Shown: positions 19,446 to 29,219 of the stretch, one piece after another | Numbering within the stretch: position 1 is the first letter of the stretch | How the letters are laid out: every line of letters starts with the position of its first letter | From: Lachnospiraceae bacterium | GTDB lineage: Bacteria > Bacillota > Clostridia > Lachnospirales > Lachnospiraceae | Assembly (NCBI GenBank): GCA_017456585.1 | Contig: JAFTJD010000040.1 | Coordinates: 1 to 58,935 of the forward strand | Length of the DNA: 58,935 nt | Direction: 5' to 3' | The notes under the pieces: model-generated | The model's input: only the letters and a program-made list of their open reading frames with translations | What the model was told of the DNA's origin: nothing | Database searches by the model: none | Translations under genes and position numbers: made by a program

Positions 19446-21860
19446 ATGGCAACTAATTACAATCACGAAGTGATAGAAAAGAAGTGGCGTAAATACTGGG
19501 AAGAGAATAACACATTTAAGACGGATGTGTGGGATTTCTCAAAGCCGAAGTATTATGCGCTTGATATGTTCCCTTATCCGTCAGGAGTAGGTCTTCATGC
19601 AGGACATCCTGAGGGATACACAGCTACGGACATTATGTCAAGAATGAAGAGAATGCAGGGTTATAATGTACTTCATCCGATGGGATATGATTCATTTGGT
19701 CTTCCGGCTGAGCAGTATGCGGTAAGCACAGGTAATCATCCGAATGGATTTACAGAGAAGAATATTGAGACATTTTCAGAGCAGCTTAAAGGTCTTGGCT
19801 TTGACTATGACTGGACTAAGGTGCTTGCCACAAGTGATCCTAAGTTCTATAAGTGGACACAGTGGATATTTAAGCAGTTATATCTTGATGGATATGCTAA
19901 GCTTGTAGACATGCCTGTTAACTGGTGTGAAGAGCTCGGAACTGTTTTATCAAATGATGAGGTTATTGACGGTAAGTCAGAGCGAGGAGGCTACCCTGTT
20001 ATCCGTAAGAACATGAAGCAGTGGGTAATCGACCAGGTGGCATTTGCAGAGAAGCTTCTTGAGGGACTTGAGGAGATAGACTGGCCGGAGTCAACTAAGG
20101 ATATCCAGAGACACTGGATTGGCCGTTCTACAGGTGTTGAGGTTGACTTTAATATCGTTGGCGGAGGTAATTTCTCCATCTATACAACCTGTATTGAGAC
20201 AATATACGGTATTACATTTATGGTACTTGCTCCGGACGGACAGCTTGTAAAAGACCTTATGCCAAGAATTGAGAATAAGGAAGAGGTTGAGGCATATATT
20301 GCTGAGACTCTTAAGAAGAATGATATGGACCGTACAGAGCTTAACAAGACTAAGTCAGGCTGTATGTTAAAGGGTATCTATGCAGTTAACCCGGTTAACG
20401 GCAAAGAGGTTCCTGTATTTATCGGTGATTTCGTACTTGCAAGCTATGGCACAGGTGCGGTTATGGCTGTTCCTTCACATGACCAGAGAGATTTTGAATA
20501 TGCGATTGTTCACAATATTCCTATGGTTCAGGTAATCGAAGGAAGAGATGTAAGTGAGTGTGCTTTTGAAAAAGGCGATTACCTTGGCAAGGGCTGCAAG
20601 CTCATTAATTCAGAAGAATTTACAGGCCTTACTGTAGAAGAAGCTAAAGAGGCTATTACACAGAAGCTTGAGGGAATGGGTATTGCCAGAAGAAAGGTTA
20701 ATTATCATTTCCGTGAGTGGATTTTTGCGAGACAGAGATACTGGGGTGAGCCGGTTCCTGTTGTATATCTTGAGGATGGTAACATTCATGTGCTCGCAGA
20801 CGAGGAGCTTCCGTTAGTTCTTCCTGAGCTCGAGGATTATAAGGGTAAGGGGGGCAAGGCTCCGCTTGAGAATGCTGAAGAATGGAAGCAGTATAACAAT
20901 AACGGCATCGTAGGTAAGAGAGAGACTTCAACCATGCCCGGTAGTGCAGGCTCAAGCTGGTATTTCTTAAGATATATCGATCCTGATAATGATAAGGAGT
21001 TCGCTAATCAGGAGCTTCTTAAGCATTGGATGCCGGTTGACTTGTATGTAGGTGGACCTGAGCATGCGGTAGGACATCTTATGTATTCAAGAATCTGGAA
21101 CAGATATCTTTATGATAAGGGCTTATCACCTGTTAAGGAGCCATTTAAGAAGCTTGTTCATCAGGGTATGATTCTTGGCGCTAACGGAATCAAGATGGGT
21201 AAGAGATTCCCTGAGTTCGTTGTTAATCCAAGTGATATCGTAAGAGATTATGGTGCTGATACACTTAGACTTTATGAGATGTTCATGGGACCGATTGAGG
21301 TTTCTAAGCCATGGAATCAGAACGGTGTTGTCGGCGCAAGAAAGTTTATCGTCCGTGTATGGAATTTCCTTACAGATGAGGCTAATATCTCAGATGCTAA
21401 GAAGGATGAAATTACAAGAGTATATCACCAGACAGTTAAGAAGGTTACTAATGACTTCGAGGTGCTCGGATTTAATACAGCTATCAGCCAGATGATGATT
21501 TTTGTAAATCATATCTACAAGGTTGGTTCATGTCCTAAGGAATATGCGGAAGGTTTCGTGAAGATGCTTTCATGTATCTGTCCTTTCGTGGGTGAAGAAT
21601 TATGGGCAGCACTCGGTCACGATAATACAATCGCATACGAGCCATGGCCACAGTATGATGAGGCACTTACTGTTGAGGACACAATTGAGGTTGCAGTCCA
21701 GATTAATGGTAAGACAAAGACTGTAATCCAGATTGCAAAAGATGCAGACAAGGATAGTGTTCTCGCAACTGCAAAAGAGGCTGTAGCAGATAAGCTTACT
21801 CCTAATATCGTTAAGGAAATCTATGTTCCCGGAAAGATTGTAAACATTGTTTGCAAATAA
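19446..21860 (+). CDS. leuS: Leucine--tRNA ligase
   Basis: An 804-residue class I synthetase with the bacterial LeuS architecture. It has the HIGH-type motif GLHAGHPEGYTATD near residue 49, a connective editing domain with TGAVMAVPSHDQRDF, the FARQRYWGEPVP stretch, and the C-terminal anticodon and VIQINGKTK-like regions. The KMSKS loop is replaced by KMGKR (residues 583-587) followed by FPEFVVNPSDIV, while the neighbouring NGI and NPSDIV parts are intact. The gene is preceded by a leucine T-box and AAAGGAG. A strong hairpin follows the stop codon. Confidence 0.96.
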   Translation: MATNYNHEVIEKKWRKYWEENNTFKTDVWDFSKPKYYALDMFPYPSGVGLHAGHPEGYTATDIMSRMKRMQGYNVLHPMGYDSFGLPAEQYAVSTGNHPNGFTEKNIETFSEQLKGLGFDYDWTKVLATSDPKFYKWTQWIFKQLYLDGYAKLVDMPVNWCEELGTVLSNDEVIDGKSERGGYPVIRKNMKQWVIDQVAFAEKLLEGLEEIDWPESTKDIQRHWIGRSTGVEVDFNIVGGGNFSIYTTCIETIYGITFMVLAPDGQLVKDLMPRIENKEEVEAYIAETLKKNDMDRTELNKTKSGCMLKGIYAVNPVNGKEVPVFIGDFVLASYGTGAVMAVPSHDQRDFEYAIVHNIPMVQVIEGRDVSECAFEKGDYLGKGCKLINSEEFTGLTVEEAKEAITQKLEGMGIARRKVNYHFREWIFARQRYWGEPVPVVYLEDGNIHVLADEELPLVLPELEDYKGKGGKAPLENAEEWKQYNNNGIVGKRETSTMPGSAGSSWYFLRYIDPDNDKEFANQELLKHWMPVDLYVGGPEHAVGHLMYSRIWNRYLYDKGLSPVKEPFKKLVHQGMILGANGIKMGKRFPEFVVNPSDIVRDYGADTLRLYEMFMGPIEVSKPWNQNGVVGARKFIVRVWNFLTDEANISDAKKDEITRVYHQTVKKVTNDFEVLGFNTAISQMMIFVNHIYKVGSCPKEYAEGFVKMLSCICPFVGEELWAALGHDNTIAYEPWPQYDEALTVEDTIEVAVQINGKTKTVIQIAKDADKDSVLATAKEAVADKLTPNIVKEIYVPGKIVNIVCK

Positions 21861-21900
21861 GCTTAGAAGGTAATGTTCTAAATTAGATTTGTATATAACA

Positions 21901-21937
21901 GCTAAGATGCTAGCAGCGAATTAGCAAGCATCTTAGC
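21901..21937. terminator. Hairpin after leuS
   Basis: GCTAAGATGCT (21901-21911) pairs perfectly with AGCATCTTAGC (21927-21937). There is no clear T-run behind it, so it may be a weak terminator or an RNA-processing stem between leuS and the esterase gene. Confidence 0.5.
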
Positions 21938-21965
21938 ATGTAAAAAAGTAGTGGAAGAGGTAAAC

Positions 21966-23648
21966 ATGAGTAGAAGAAATAACTATATAATTATGGCGAT
22001 TGCAACGTTGGTTTTAAGTGTTGCTTTTCTTGCAGCACCTATGATGAAACCGGTGCATGCAACGGGTGAAGCAACATATGTGTTTGAAGGTGATGGCACC
22101 GTAGACGGAAGTAAGGAATTTGTTATTCCGGCTGCTGCAGGTGAGAATCATGATATTACTATTGTTTTTACAGGTTTGTCAGAGACGGCAGAGCTTGTAG
22201 ATATCACATTTGACAGGGTTACTGAGGACCAGGTAGTTCCTAACGTACAAAAGGGCGCCAATGACAGAAGTGGTCTTCTCGGTGAGACAGCTGTTGCAGG
22301 TGTTGATGAGACCAGAACTTTTTCTGTGGCAGCGATAGATGGCGATATTAAAGTTACTGTTAATGGTAAATGTAAGGTTAAGAGCCTTACAGCAGTGAAG
22401 CAGGCACCAAAGACTGCAGGAGAGAAGGTTACAGTATATTCACTCGGTGATTCTCTTGTGCAGACATACTCGGCAAGATATGCGCCACAAGCAGGTTGGG
22501 GACAGACATTATCACTTTTCTTTAATGATAATGTAATTTTTGACAACAGAGCAATCGGTGGAAGAAGTACGGGTAACTTTATGCGTCAGGGTAGACTTAA
22601 CGCTGTGCTTTGCGACATTAAGCCGGGTGATTATGTTCTTATCGAATTCGGACATAATGATGCTACATCAAGTAATAAAGACAGATTCGTATCACCTAAT
22701 GATTTCAGATGGAATCTTATAGATGTATATATAAAGGGAATAAGAGACAGAGGCGCAACTCCTATTCTTGTTACTCTTTGTAATCGTAACCAGTATATTC
22801 CGGGCGGAGATTTTTCTGTGAGCTTTGGCGATTATGTTAAGGCGATGAAGAAAACAGCTGAAGAAGCTGACGCATTACTTATTGACCTTAATGCATATAC
22901 GGTTGAGTATTTTACACAGCTTGGTAAAACATATGGAACAGGTGTAACCAGCGATATTATCTATAATCATGGTATTCCGGGTGCGTATGAGGGTGACTAT
23001 GCAGGCGGTATCGTAGATAATACTCATTTGCAGTATTACGGAGCTAAGGTTGTTTCTGCTTATATTACAGAGCAGTTGAGTAAAATGAATCTTCCGGGAC
23101 TTTCAGAGAATTATGTACCTATTGTTGTTACGGAAGTGCCTAAGGTTCCTACAGGAATTGAAGAAAAGGTATATGAAGGACATCTTAGCAGAATTAAATG
23201 GGCAGATGATGAGACAGCTGATTTCTATCACGTACAGGTAGCTGAGGTTGTTGAAACAACTGTTGAGGGTGTAGAGACACCTGTATATGCACTTGCAGGA
23301 GAGTTTACATCTGCAGGATATACTACGATAGAGGATTTTGCATATTTGGAGGCTGAAGAAGGTCACCGCTATGCGTATAAGATTACAGCATATAATGCTG
23401 CCGGTCAGTCTGAAGAATCCAAGGTTTTCTCATTCGGATTGCTTACAGACGAAGGAGAGAGCATTATTCCTGAACCGGAAACCACTGAGGCTGAGACAAC
23501 AACTGCATCAGGTTCACAGGGCTCAGGCTTCTTTGATTCACCTCTTGATATGCTTAAGATTGCATTTTATGCAATGCTTCCGTTTATTATAGGTACAGTA
23601 TGTGCTCTTATAGCATTGGCTGTTAAGAATAGAAAGGAAAAGAAGTAA
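21966..23648 (+). CDS. Membrane-anchored SGNH/GDSL esterase with C-terminal Fn3-like domain
   Basis: A 560-residue exported protein. A signal peptide (residues 1 to about 33, ending near VHATGEA) is followed by a beta-sandwich region and an SGNH hydrolase with block I SLGDSLVQTY, block II Gly in RAIGGRSTG, block III FGHND and block V DNTHLQYYG. This matches rhamnogalacturonan acetylesterase-type (CE12-like) enzymes. A fibronectin III-like domain (about residues 390-490), a Glu/Thr-rich linker and a C-terminal membrane helix with a KNRKEKK tail follow, so the enzyme is likely held on the cell surface. Deacetylation of pectin-type polysaccharide is inferred. The ATG at 21966 is chosen over a GTG at 21951 because GAAGAGG precedes it. 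Confidence 0.75.
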   Translation: MSRRNNYIIMAIATLVLSVAFLAAPMMKPVHATGEATYVFEGDGTVDGSKEFVIPAAAGENHDITIVFTGLSETAELVDITFDRVTEDQVVPNVQKGANDRSGLLGETAVAGVDETRTFSVAAIDGDIKVTVNGKCKVKSLTAVKQAPKTAGEKVTVYSLGDSLVQTYSARYAPQAGWGQTLSLFFNDNVIFDNRAIGGRSTGNFMRQGRLNAVLCDIKPGDYVLIEFGHNDATSSNKDRFVSPNDFRWNLIDVYIKGIRDRGATPILVTLCNRNQYIPGGDFSVSFGDYVKAMKKTAEEADALLIDLNAYTVEYFTQLGKTYGTGVTSDIIYNHGIPGAYEGDYAGGIVDNTHLQYYGAKVVSAYITEQLSKMNLPGLSENYVPIVVTEVPKVPTGIEEKVYEGHLSRIKWADDETADFYHVQVAEVVETTVEGVETPVYALAGEFTSAGYTTIEDFAYLEAEEGHRYAYKITAYNAAGQSEESKVFSFGLLTDEGESIIPEPETTEAETTTASGSQGSGFFDSPLDMLKIAFYAMLPFIIGTVCALIALAVKNRKEKK

Positions 23649-23716
23649 TAACTTGTTGCAGGATTACTTTATATACAGCAAATATGTATTTTTATACAAA
23701 AAAGTTCATTTTTAGC

Positions 23717-23745
23717 TTGAACTATCAATATTGTTGTGATAGAAT
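23717..23745 (+). promoter_or_regulatory. Promoter of the liv operon
   Basis: TTGAAC (23717-23722), a 17-base spacer and TAGAAT (23740-23745) lie 59 bases before the binding-protein gene. Confidence 0.6.
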
Positions 23746-23803
23746 GAGGCGGTAATAATTTTTCATAAATAGAGGAATTATCAATAATATGGAGGAAAAG
23801 ATT

Positions 23804-24958
23804 ATGAAAAAGGTATTAAAGAAAACATTAAGTCTTGCACTTGTTGCTATGCTTGCAGTATCAAGCTTGGCAGGTTGTAAGAAAGAAGAGAAGTCAGACG
23901 TATTTAAGATTGGTCTTTCAGGCCCATTAACAGGTGGTGCAGCTGCTTACGGTGATGCAGTTAAGAAGGGTGCACAGCTTGCGGTTGAAGAGATTAATGC
24001 AAATGGTGGTATCAATGGTTACCAGGTTGAGATGAAGATGGAAGATGATGAGCATGATGCAGAGAAGGCAATCAATGCTTACAACTCTCTCAAGGACTGG
24101 GGTATGCAGATGATGGTTGGTGCTGTAACAAGTGCACCTTGTATAGCTATCGAGGGAGAAGCTGTTAACGACAACTTATTCCTTCTTACACCTTCAGGAA
24201 CAGCAGTTGACTGTATTTCAGGCGACAACGCTTTCCGTGTATGTTTCTCTGACCCTACACAGGGTGCTAAGTCAGCTGAGTACATAGGACAGAAGAACAT
24301 TGCTAAGAAAGTAGCAGTTATTTATGATAGCTCAGATCCATATTCATCAGGTATCTACGAGAGCTTTAAGGCTGAGTCAACTTCACGTGGTATTACTGTT
24401 GTAGCAGCAGAGGCATTTACAGCAGATAGTAAGACAGACTTTAAGGTACAGTTACAGAAGGCAAAAGATAGTGGTGCAGAATTATTATTCTTACCTATCT
24501 ACTATCAGGAAGCTTCATTGATCTTAAAGCAGGCTAATGAAATCGGATACAAGCCGATCATCTTCGGTTGTGATGGTTTAGATGGTATCCTTGGTGTTGA
24601 GAACTTTGATAAGTCTTTAGCAGAGGGCGTTATGCTTCTTACACCTTTCGCAGCAGATGAGCAGAATGCAGCTACACAGAGCTTCGTAAAGAAGTATGCT
24701 GAGAAATACAACAATGAAGTACCTATGCAGTTCGCAGCAGATGCTTATGATGCTGTATACGCAATTAAGGCAGCTATCGAGAAGGCAAATGTAACACCTG
24801 ATATGGATGTGTCAGAGATTTGTGATGCACTTAAGGTTGCTATGACACAGATTACATTAGATGGTCTTACAGGTACAATTACATGGAGCTCAAATGGTGA
24901 GCCTAATAAAGAGCCTAAGGCTGTTACTATCGTTAATGGTGAGTACAAGGCTAACTAA
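23804..24958 (+). CDS. livK: Branched-chain amino acid ABC transporter substrate-binding lipoprotein
   Basis: A 384-residue extracellular type I periplasmic-binding-fold protein (LivJ/LivK family) for leucine, isoleucine, valine or related ligands. The lipobox LAVSSLAGCKK places the lipid-anchored cysteine at about residue 25. The body starts FKIGLSGPLTGGAAAYGDA and contains QLAVEEINANGGING, both typical. The ATG at 23804 follows GGAGG; an upstream ATG (23789) overlaps the ribosome site. A terminator-like hairpin after the gene probably makes it more abundant than the downstream membrane and ATPase subunits. Confidence 0.92.
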   Translation: MKKVLKKTLSLALVAMLAVSSLAGCKKEEKSDVFKIGLSGPLTGGAAAYGDAVKKGAQLAVEEINANGGINGYQVEMKMEDDEHDAEKAINAYNSLKDWGMQMMVGAVTSAPCIAIEGEAVNDNLFLLTPSGTAVDCISGDNAFRVCFSDPTQGAKSAEYIGQKNIAKKVAVIYDSSDPYSSGIYESFKAESTSRGITVVAAEAFTADSKTDFKVQLQKAKDSGAELLFLPIYYQEASLILKQANEIGYKPIIFGCDGLDGILGVENFDKSLAEGVMLLTPFAADEQNAATQSFVKKYAEKYNNEVPMQFAADAYDAVYAIKAAIEKANVTPDMDVSEICDALKVAMTQITLDGLTGTITWSSNGEPNKEPKAVTIVNGEYKAN

Positions 24959-24976
24959 TCAGATATAGATATTTGA

Positions 24977-25010
24977 GGCAGTTACTTCGGAAATGGTGAC
25001 TGCCTTTTTT
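24977..25010 (+). terminator. Attenuating terminator after livK
   Basis: GGCAGTTAC (24977-24985) pairs with GTGACTGCC (24996-25004, one G-T pair) and is followed by six T residues. Partial read-through would favour binding protein over membrane subunits. Confidence 0.8.
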
Positions 25011-25033
25011 GTGGCAAATTATTGCACAATGTC

Positions 25034-25063
25034 TTGCTATGGAAAACAAATGTGTGTTATAAT
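25034..25063 (+). promoter_or_regulatory. Internal promoter before livH
   Basis: TTGCTA (25034-25039), an 18-base spacer and a perfect TATAAT (25058-25063) lie between the terminator and livH. Confidence 0.5.
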
Positions 25064-25096
25064 AGGCGAAAATAGAAAAATAAGAAGAGGGAAGCT

Positions 25097-25981
25097 ATGA
25101 GTTTTATAACATATTTAATTAATGGTATAAGTTTGGGTAGTGTATTTGCGATTATAGCACTTGGTTATACTATGGTATATGGTATTGCTAAGATGCTCAA
25201 TTTTGCACACGGTGATGTTATCATGATAGGTGCATATGCCGTACTTACTCTGATAACGGGAATGGGAGTTAATCCGTATCTTGCAGTAGTTCTTTCGATG
25301 GTAATATGTACACTTCTTGGTATGCTTATCGAGAAGGTGGCTTATAAGCCGCTTCGTAATGCCAATTCATCACTGGTTGTACTTATTACGGCAATCGGTG
25401 TGAGTTATCTTTTGCAGAATACAGCACTTCTTATATTTGGTGCGGATACTAAGTCATTTATAAGTATTATCAAGGTGCCTGCACTTACTTTGGCAGACGG
25501 ACAGCTTGTCATTACAGGAACAACTATCGTGACGATTATCACATGTATAATTATCATGTTTGGTTTAACTTTCTTTGTAAACAAAACTAAACCGGGAAGG
25601 GCGATGAAGGCAGTTTCAGAAGACCGCGGTGCAGCAGAGCTTATGGGCGTTAATGTTAATGCGACCATTTCTTTAACATTCGCAATCGGTTCGGGACTTG
25701 CTGCGATAGCAGGTGTGCTTCTTTGTTCTGCATATCCGAGCCTTACTCCATACACAGGTTCAATGCCGGGTATTAAAGCATTCGTTGCAGCTGTATTTGG
25801 TGGAATAGGTTCTATTCCGGGAGCTATGATTGGCGGAATTTTGCTTGGTATTATAGAGACACTTGGTAAGGCATATATTTCATCACAGGTTGCGGATGCG
25901 ATAGTATTTGCTGTTTTGATAGTGGTTTTGTTAGTAAAACCGACAGGATTGTTCGGAAAGAATATCCAGGAAAAGGTGTAA
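25097..25981 (+). CDS. livH: Branched-chain amino acid ABC transporter permease LivH
   Basis: A 294-residue multi-helix permease. The N-terminal NGISLGSVFAIIALGYTMVYG and the cytoplasmic loop KPGRAMKAVSEDRGAAELMG (the EAA-like contact with the ATPases) are diagnostic of LivH. It forms the channel together with LivM. AGAGGG precedes the ATG, and the next gene begins 12 bases after the stop. Confidence 0.94.
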   Translation: MSFITYLINGISLGSVFAIIALGYTMVYGIAKMLNFAHGDVIMIGAYAVLTLITGMGVNPYLAVVLSMVICTLLGMLIEKVAYKPLRNANSSLVVLITAIGVSYLLQNTALLIFGADTKSFISIIKVPALTLADGQLVITGTTIVTIITCIIIMFGLTFFVNKTKPGRAMKAVSEDRGAAELMGVNVNATISLTFAIGSGLAAIAGVLLCSAYPSLTPYTGSMPGIKAFVAAVFGGIGSIPGAMIGGILLGIIETLGKAYISSQVADAIVFAVLIVVLLVKPTGLFGKNIQEKV

Positions 25982-25993
25982 GGGGAAGCTGCT

Positions 25994-27058
25994 ATGAAGA
26001 ATTTATTAAAAAACATGAACAAAACAACTAAAAATAATGCGATTACATATTCCATGGTAATTATTTTTTACATAGTAGTACAGAGCCTTGTTACGACAGG
26101 TTATATTTCTAATCATATGAAGGGGCTTTTGGTACCTATCTGTGTATATGTTATTACAGCGATTTCGTTGAACCTCGTAGTAGGTATATCGGGCGAACTT
26201 AGTTTGGGTCATGCAGGATTTATGTGTGTGGGAGCATATACAAGTGCATTTTTCTCTTCATGTGTAGGAACTGCACTTCCGGATACTCTTCGTTTCATTC
26301 TTGCCTTATTGGTAGGAGCATGTGTGGCAGCTGTATTTGGAATTCTTATTGGTATTCCGGTTCTTAAATTAAGAGGCGATTATCTGGCCATAGTAACACT
26401 TGCTTTTGGTGAGATTATTAAGAACCTTATGAATATATTGTACATAGGTAAGGATAGTGCAGGTTTTCATTTTTCAATTAAAGATTCTATGAGTCTTAAT
26501 CTTGGGGAAGATGGTAAGGTTATTGTAAAGGGAGCACTTGGTATTACGGGAACTCCTAAGGATGCAAGCTTTACCGTGGGTATCATCCTTATTATTGTGG
26601 CATTGTTTATTGTGCTTAATCTTGTTAATTCAAGAAGCGGACGCGCGATTATGGCTATCAGGGATAATAGAATAGCTGCAGAATCTGTAGGTATCAATGT
26701 AACTAAATATAAGCTTATGGCATTTACTATCTCTGCTGCCTTAGCGGGTGTGGCGGGTGCACTTTATTCACATAATTACTATACACTTACAACTAAGAAA
26801 TTTGATTATAATACATCTATTCTTATACTTGTATTCGTAGTGCTCGGCGGAATCGGTAATATCAGAGGCTCTGTCATAGCGGCGGCTATTCTTACGGTGC
26901 TTCCGGAGTTGCTTAGAGGACTTTCTGATTATCGTATGTTGATATATGCGATTGCACTTATAGTAATGATGTTATTTAACTGGGCGCCTTCAGCTATTAC
27001 ATGGAGAGCTAAGATTAAGGCAAAGTTTAAGAGTAAGAAAAATAAGGAGGCAGAATAA
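25994..27058 (+). CDS. livM: Branched-chain amino acid ABC transporter permease LivM
   Basis: A 354-residue permease subunit with about nine hydrophobic segments. The LNLVVGISGELSLGHAGF motif and the cytoplasmic SGRAIMAIRDNRIAAESVG loop are typical of LivM. It ends with a basic tail rich in Lys. It sits between livH and livG with a two-base gap to livG, consistent with translational coupling. Confidence 0.94.
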   Translation: MKNLLKNMNKTTKNNAITYSMVIIFYIVVQSLVTTGYISNHMKGLLVPICVYVITAISLNLVVGISGELSLGHAGFMCVGAYTSAFFSSCVGTALPDTLRFILALLVGACVAAVFGILIGIPVLKLRGDYLAIVTLAFGEIIKNLMNILYIGKDSAGFHFSIKDSMSLNLGEDGKVIVKGALGITGTPKDASFTVGIILIIVALFIVLNLVNSRSGRAIMAIRDNRIAAESVGINVTKYKLMAFTISAALAGVAGALYSHNYYTLTTKKFDYNTSILILVFVVLGGIGNIRGSVIAAAILTVLPELLRGLSDYRMLIYAIALIVMMLFNWAPSAITWRAKIKAKFKSKKNKEAE

Positions 27059-27060
27059 TT

Positions 27061-27819
27061 ATGGCAATGTTAGATGTAAAGAATTTGTCCATTTCTTTCG
27101 GTGGCCTTCGTGCAGTAGACAGCTTTGATCTTACTATAGAAAAGGGACAGTTATACGGACTTATCGGACCCAATGGTGCCGGTAAAACTACAGTATTTAA
27201 TCTTCTTACAGGAGTATATAAGCCGACAGAGGGTATTGTTCGTCTGGATGGAGAAGATATTACGGGAAGAAGTATTATTGATATTAATAAAGCGGGAATT
27301 GCAAGAACTTTCCAGAATATTCGACTTTTTAAACAATTATCAGTGCTTGATAATGTAAAAGCAGGGCTTCATAATCATCATGTATATTCTGCAATTGAAG
27401 GTATTTTTAGACTTCCGAGATACCGTAAGGTAGAAAGAGAGATGAACGAGAGAGCTATGGAGCTTCTTGAGGTATTTGATCTTGATGCGGAGGCTAATGT
27501 ACTTGCGAGCAATTTGCCTTATGGTAAACAGCGTAAGCTTGAGATAGCAAGAGCTATGGCTACAGAACCAAAGCTCCTTCTTTTGGATGAGCCTGCAGCG
27601 GGTATGAATCCTAATGAGACTAAAGAACTTATGGAAACAATCCGTTTCGTAAGAGATAAATTTGACATGACTATTCTTCTTATTGAGCATGATATGAAAT
27701 TGGTAAGCGGAATCTGTGAGGAGTTGACAGTGCTTAACTTCGGTCAGGTGCTTACTCATGGTAAGACGGAAGAAGTATTGAATAACCCGGCAGTTATTAC
27801 TGCATATCTGGGCGAGTAG
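27061..27819 (+). CDS. livG: Branched-chain amino acid ABC transporter ATPase LivG
   Basis: A 252-residue ATPase with Walker A GPNGAGKTT (about residues 37-45), Q-loop ARTFQNIRLF, the signature region NLPYGKQRKLEIARAM (the LivG-type variant of LSGGQ), Walker B LLLLDEPAAGMNP and switch His in LIEHDMK. These are standard LivG features, including the missing serine in the signature. GGAGG of the livM 3' end serves as ribosome site. Confidence 0.94.
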   Translation: MAMLDVKNLSISFGGLRAVDSFDLTIEKGQLYGLIGPNGAGKTTVFNLLTGVYKPTEGIVRLDGEDITGRSIIDINKAGIARTFQNIRLFKQLSVLDNVKAGLHNHHVYSAIEGIFRLPRYRKVEREMNERAMELLEVFDLDAEANVLASNLPYGKQRKLEIARAMATEPKLLLLDEPAAGMNPNETKELMETIRFVRDKFDMTILLIEHDMKLVSGICEELTVLNFGQVLTHGKTEEVLNNPAVITAYLGE

Positions 27820-27832
27820 GAGGAACTTGAAA

Positions 27833-28543
27833 ATGGCAATGTTAGAGGTTAACGGATTACAGGTATATTATGGTGTGATTCAGGCATTAAAGGGAGTTTC
27901 CTTTGAAGTAAACCAGGGTGAGGTTATAGCACTTATCGGTGCCAATGGAGCAGGTAAGACCACTACGCTTCATACGCTTACAGGTCTTTTGCCTGCTAAG
28001 CAGGGCTCTATTATCTTTGAGGGTAAGGATATTACTAAGATGCCTGCACATAAGATTGTAGAGATGGGAATTGCTCATGTGCCGGAGGGAAGAAGAGTAT
28101 TTGCACAGCTCAGTGTATATGAGAATCTTATAATGGGTGCATATACTAGAAAGGATAAGAAGGAAATAGAGGAGAACCTTAATAAGGTATATCAGCGTTT
28201 CCCGAGACTTAAGGAGCGTAAAAACCAGAGAGCCGGAACTCTATCCGGTGGTGAGCAGCAGATGCTTGCGATGGGACGTGCGCTTATGTCTAATCCTAAG
28301 ATGATAGTTATGGATGAGCCTTCAATGGGTCTTTCACCGATTTTTGTAAATGAGATATTTGATATTATAGAGAAGGTTAGCGCGAGCGGAACTACGGTTC
28401 TTCTTGTAGAACAGAATGCAAAGAAGGCATTATCTATAGCTGACAGAGCTTATGTTTTGGAGACAGGTAATATTGTTCTTTCGGGCGATGCCAAAGAACT
28501 TATGAATGATGACTCAATTAAGAAGGCTTATTTGGGCGAATAG
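27833..28543 (+). CDS. livF: Branched-chain amino acid ABC transporter ATPase LivF
   Basis: A 236-residue ATPase partner of LivG. Walker A is GANGAGKTT, the LivF-specific VPEGRRVFAQLSVYENL follows, then signature LSGGEQQMLAMGRALM and Walker B MIVMDEPSMGLSP. The ATG at 27833 is preferred over a TTG six bases earlier because AGGAGG lies eight bases upstream. It is followed after a short gap by a cytidylate-kinase-like gene, suggesting one transcript. Confidence 0.94.
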   Translation: MAMLEVNGLQVYYGVIQALKGVSFEVNQGEVIALIGANGAGKTTTLHTLTGLLPAKQGSIIFEGKDITKMPAHKIVEMGIAHVPEGRRVFAQLSVYENLIMGAYTRKDKKEIEENLNKVYQRFPRLKERKNQRAGTLSGGEQQMLAMGRALMSNPKMIVMDEPSMGLSPIFVNEIFDIIEKVSASGTTVLLVEQNAKKALSIADRAYVLETGNIVLSGDAKELMNDDSIKKAYLGE

Positions 28544-28561
28544 TATATGGGAGGTGTAGCC

Positions 28562-29182
28562 ATGGATAATATAGTAATTACCATTGCAAGACAATATGGT
28601 AGTGGTGGCAAAACTGTAGGTAAAATGGTTGCTGAAGAGCTTGGTATTCCGTTCTACAGCAGAGACATTCTTCGTCTTGCTTCTGAAGAAAGCGGTATAA
28701 GTGAGAGCTTATTTGGCGAAGCGGATGAACGTATCAAAAAGAGTGCACTTTTTAGAATATCCAGGTCTGTTTATGATGGAGAGCTTATTCCACCGGATTC
28801 GGATGATTTTGTTTCTACCAGAAATCTTTTCAACTATCAGGCTAAGATAATTAAGAAGCTTGCGGAAACAGAGTCATGTGTTATCGTAGGAAGATGCGCG
28901 GATTATATACTCCGTGATTATCCTAATGTTATGAGTGTGTTTGTACATGCTAACCCGGAATTTTGTCTTGAGAGAGCTATGGAGCGAAACAGTATGACAG
29001 TTCGTGAGATGGAGAAGTTCATAGCTAAGACGGACAAATATCGTGGTGATTATTACAAATATTATACCGGCAGAGACTGGAATGATGCGAGACACTATGA
29101 TCTTTGCCTTGATTGCAGTAAGTTAGGTTTTGAGAAATGTAAGGATGAGATTCTTGCATATCGCAAAATCAGATTTGAATAG
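28562..29182 (+). CDS. Cytidylate kinase-like family protein
   Basis: A 206-residue P-loop protein of the AAA_26/cytidylate-kinase-like family common in Clostridia. It opens with ITIARQYGSGGKTVGKMVA, where the glycine-rich loop forms the Walker A equivalent, and has GRCADYILRDYPNVMSVFVHA and DWNDARHYDLCLDCSKLG, characteristic of this group. True cytidylate kinases share the loop but differ in the lid, so the substrate is unknown. The ATG at 28562 follows GGGAGG. It lies 18 bases after livF and appears to be the last gene of that operon; a functional link to amino-acid import is not evident. Confidence 0.8.
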   Translation: MDNIVITIARQYGSGGKTVGKMVAEELGIPFYSRDILRLASEESGISESLFGEADERIKKSALFRISRSVYDGELIPPDSDDFVSTRNLFNYQAKIIKKLAETESCVIVGRCADYILRDYPNVMSVFVHANPEFCLERAMERNSMTVREMEKFIAKTDKYRGDYYKYYTGRDWNDARHYDLCLDCSKLGFEKCKDEILAYRKIRFE

Positions 29183-29219
29183 TCTGTTGCTATAACAGAT
29201 ATTAATATTTCAGCTATAT

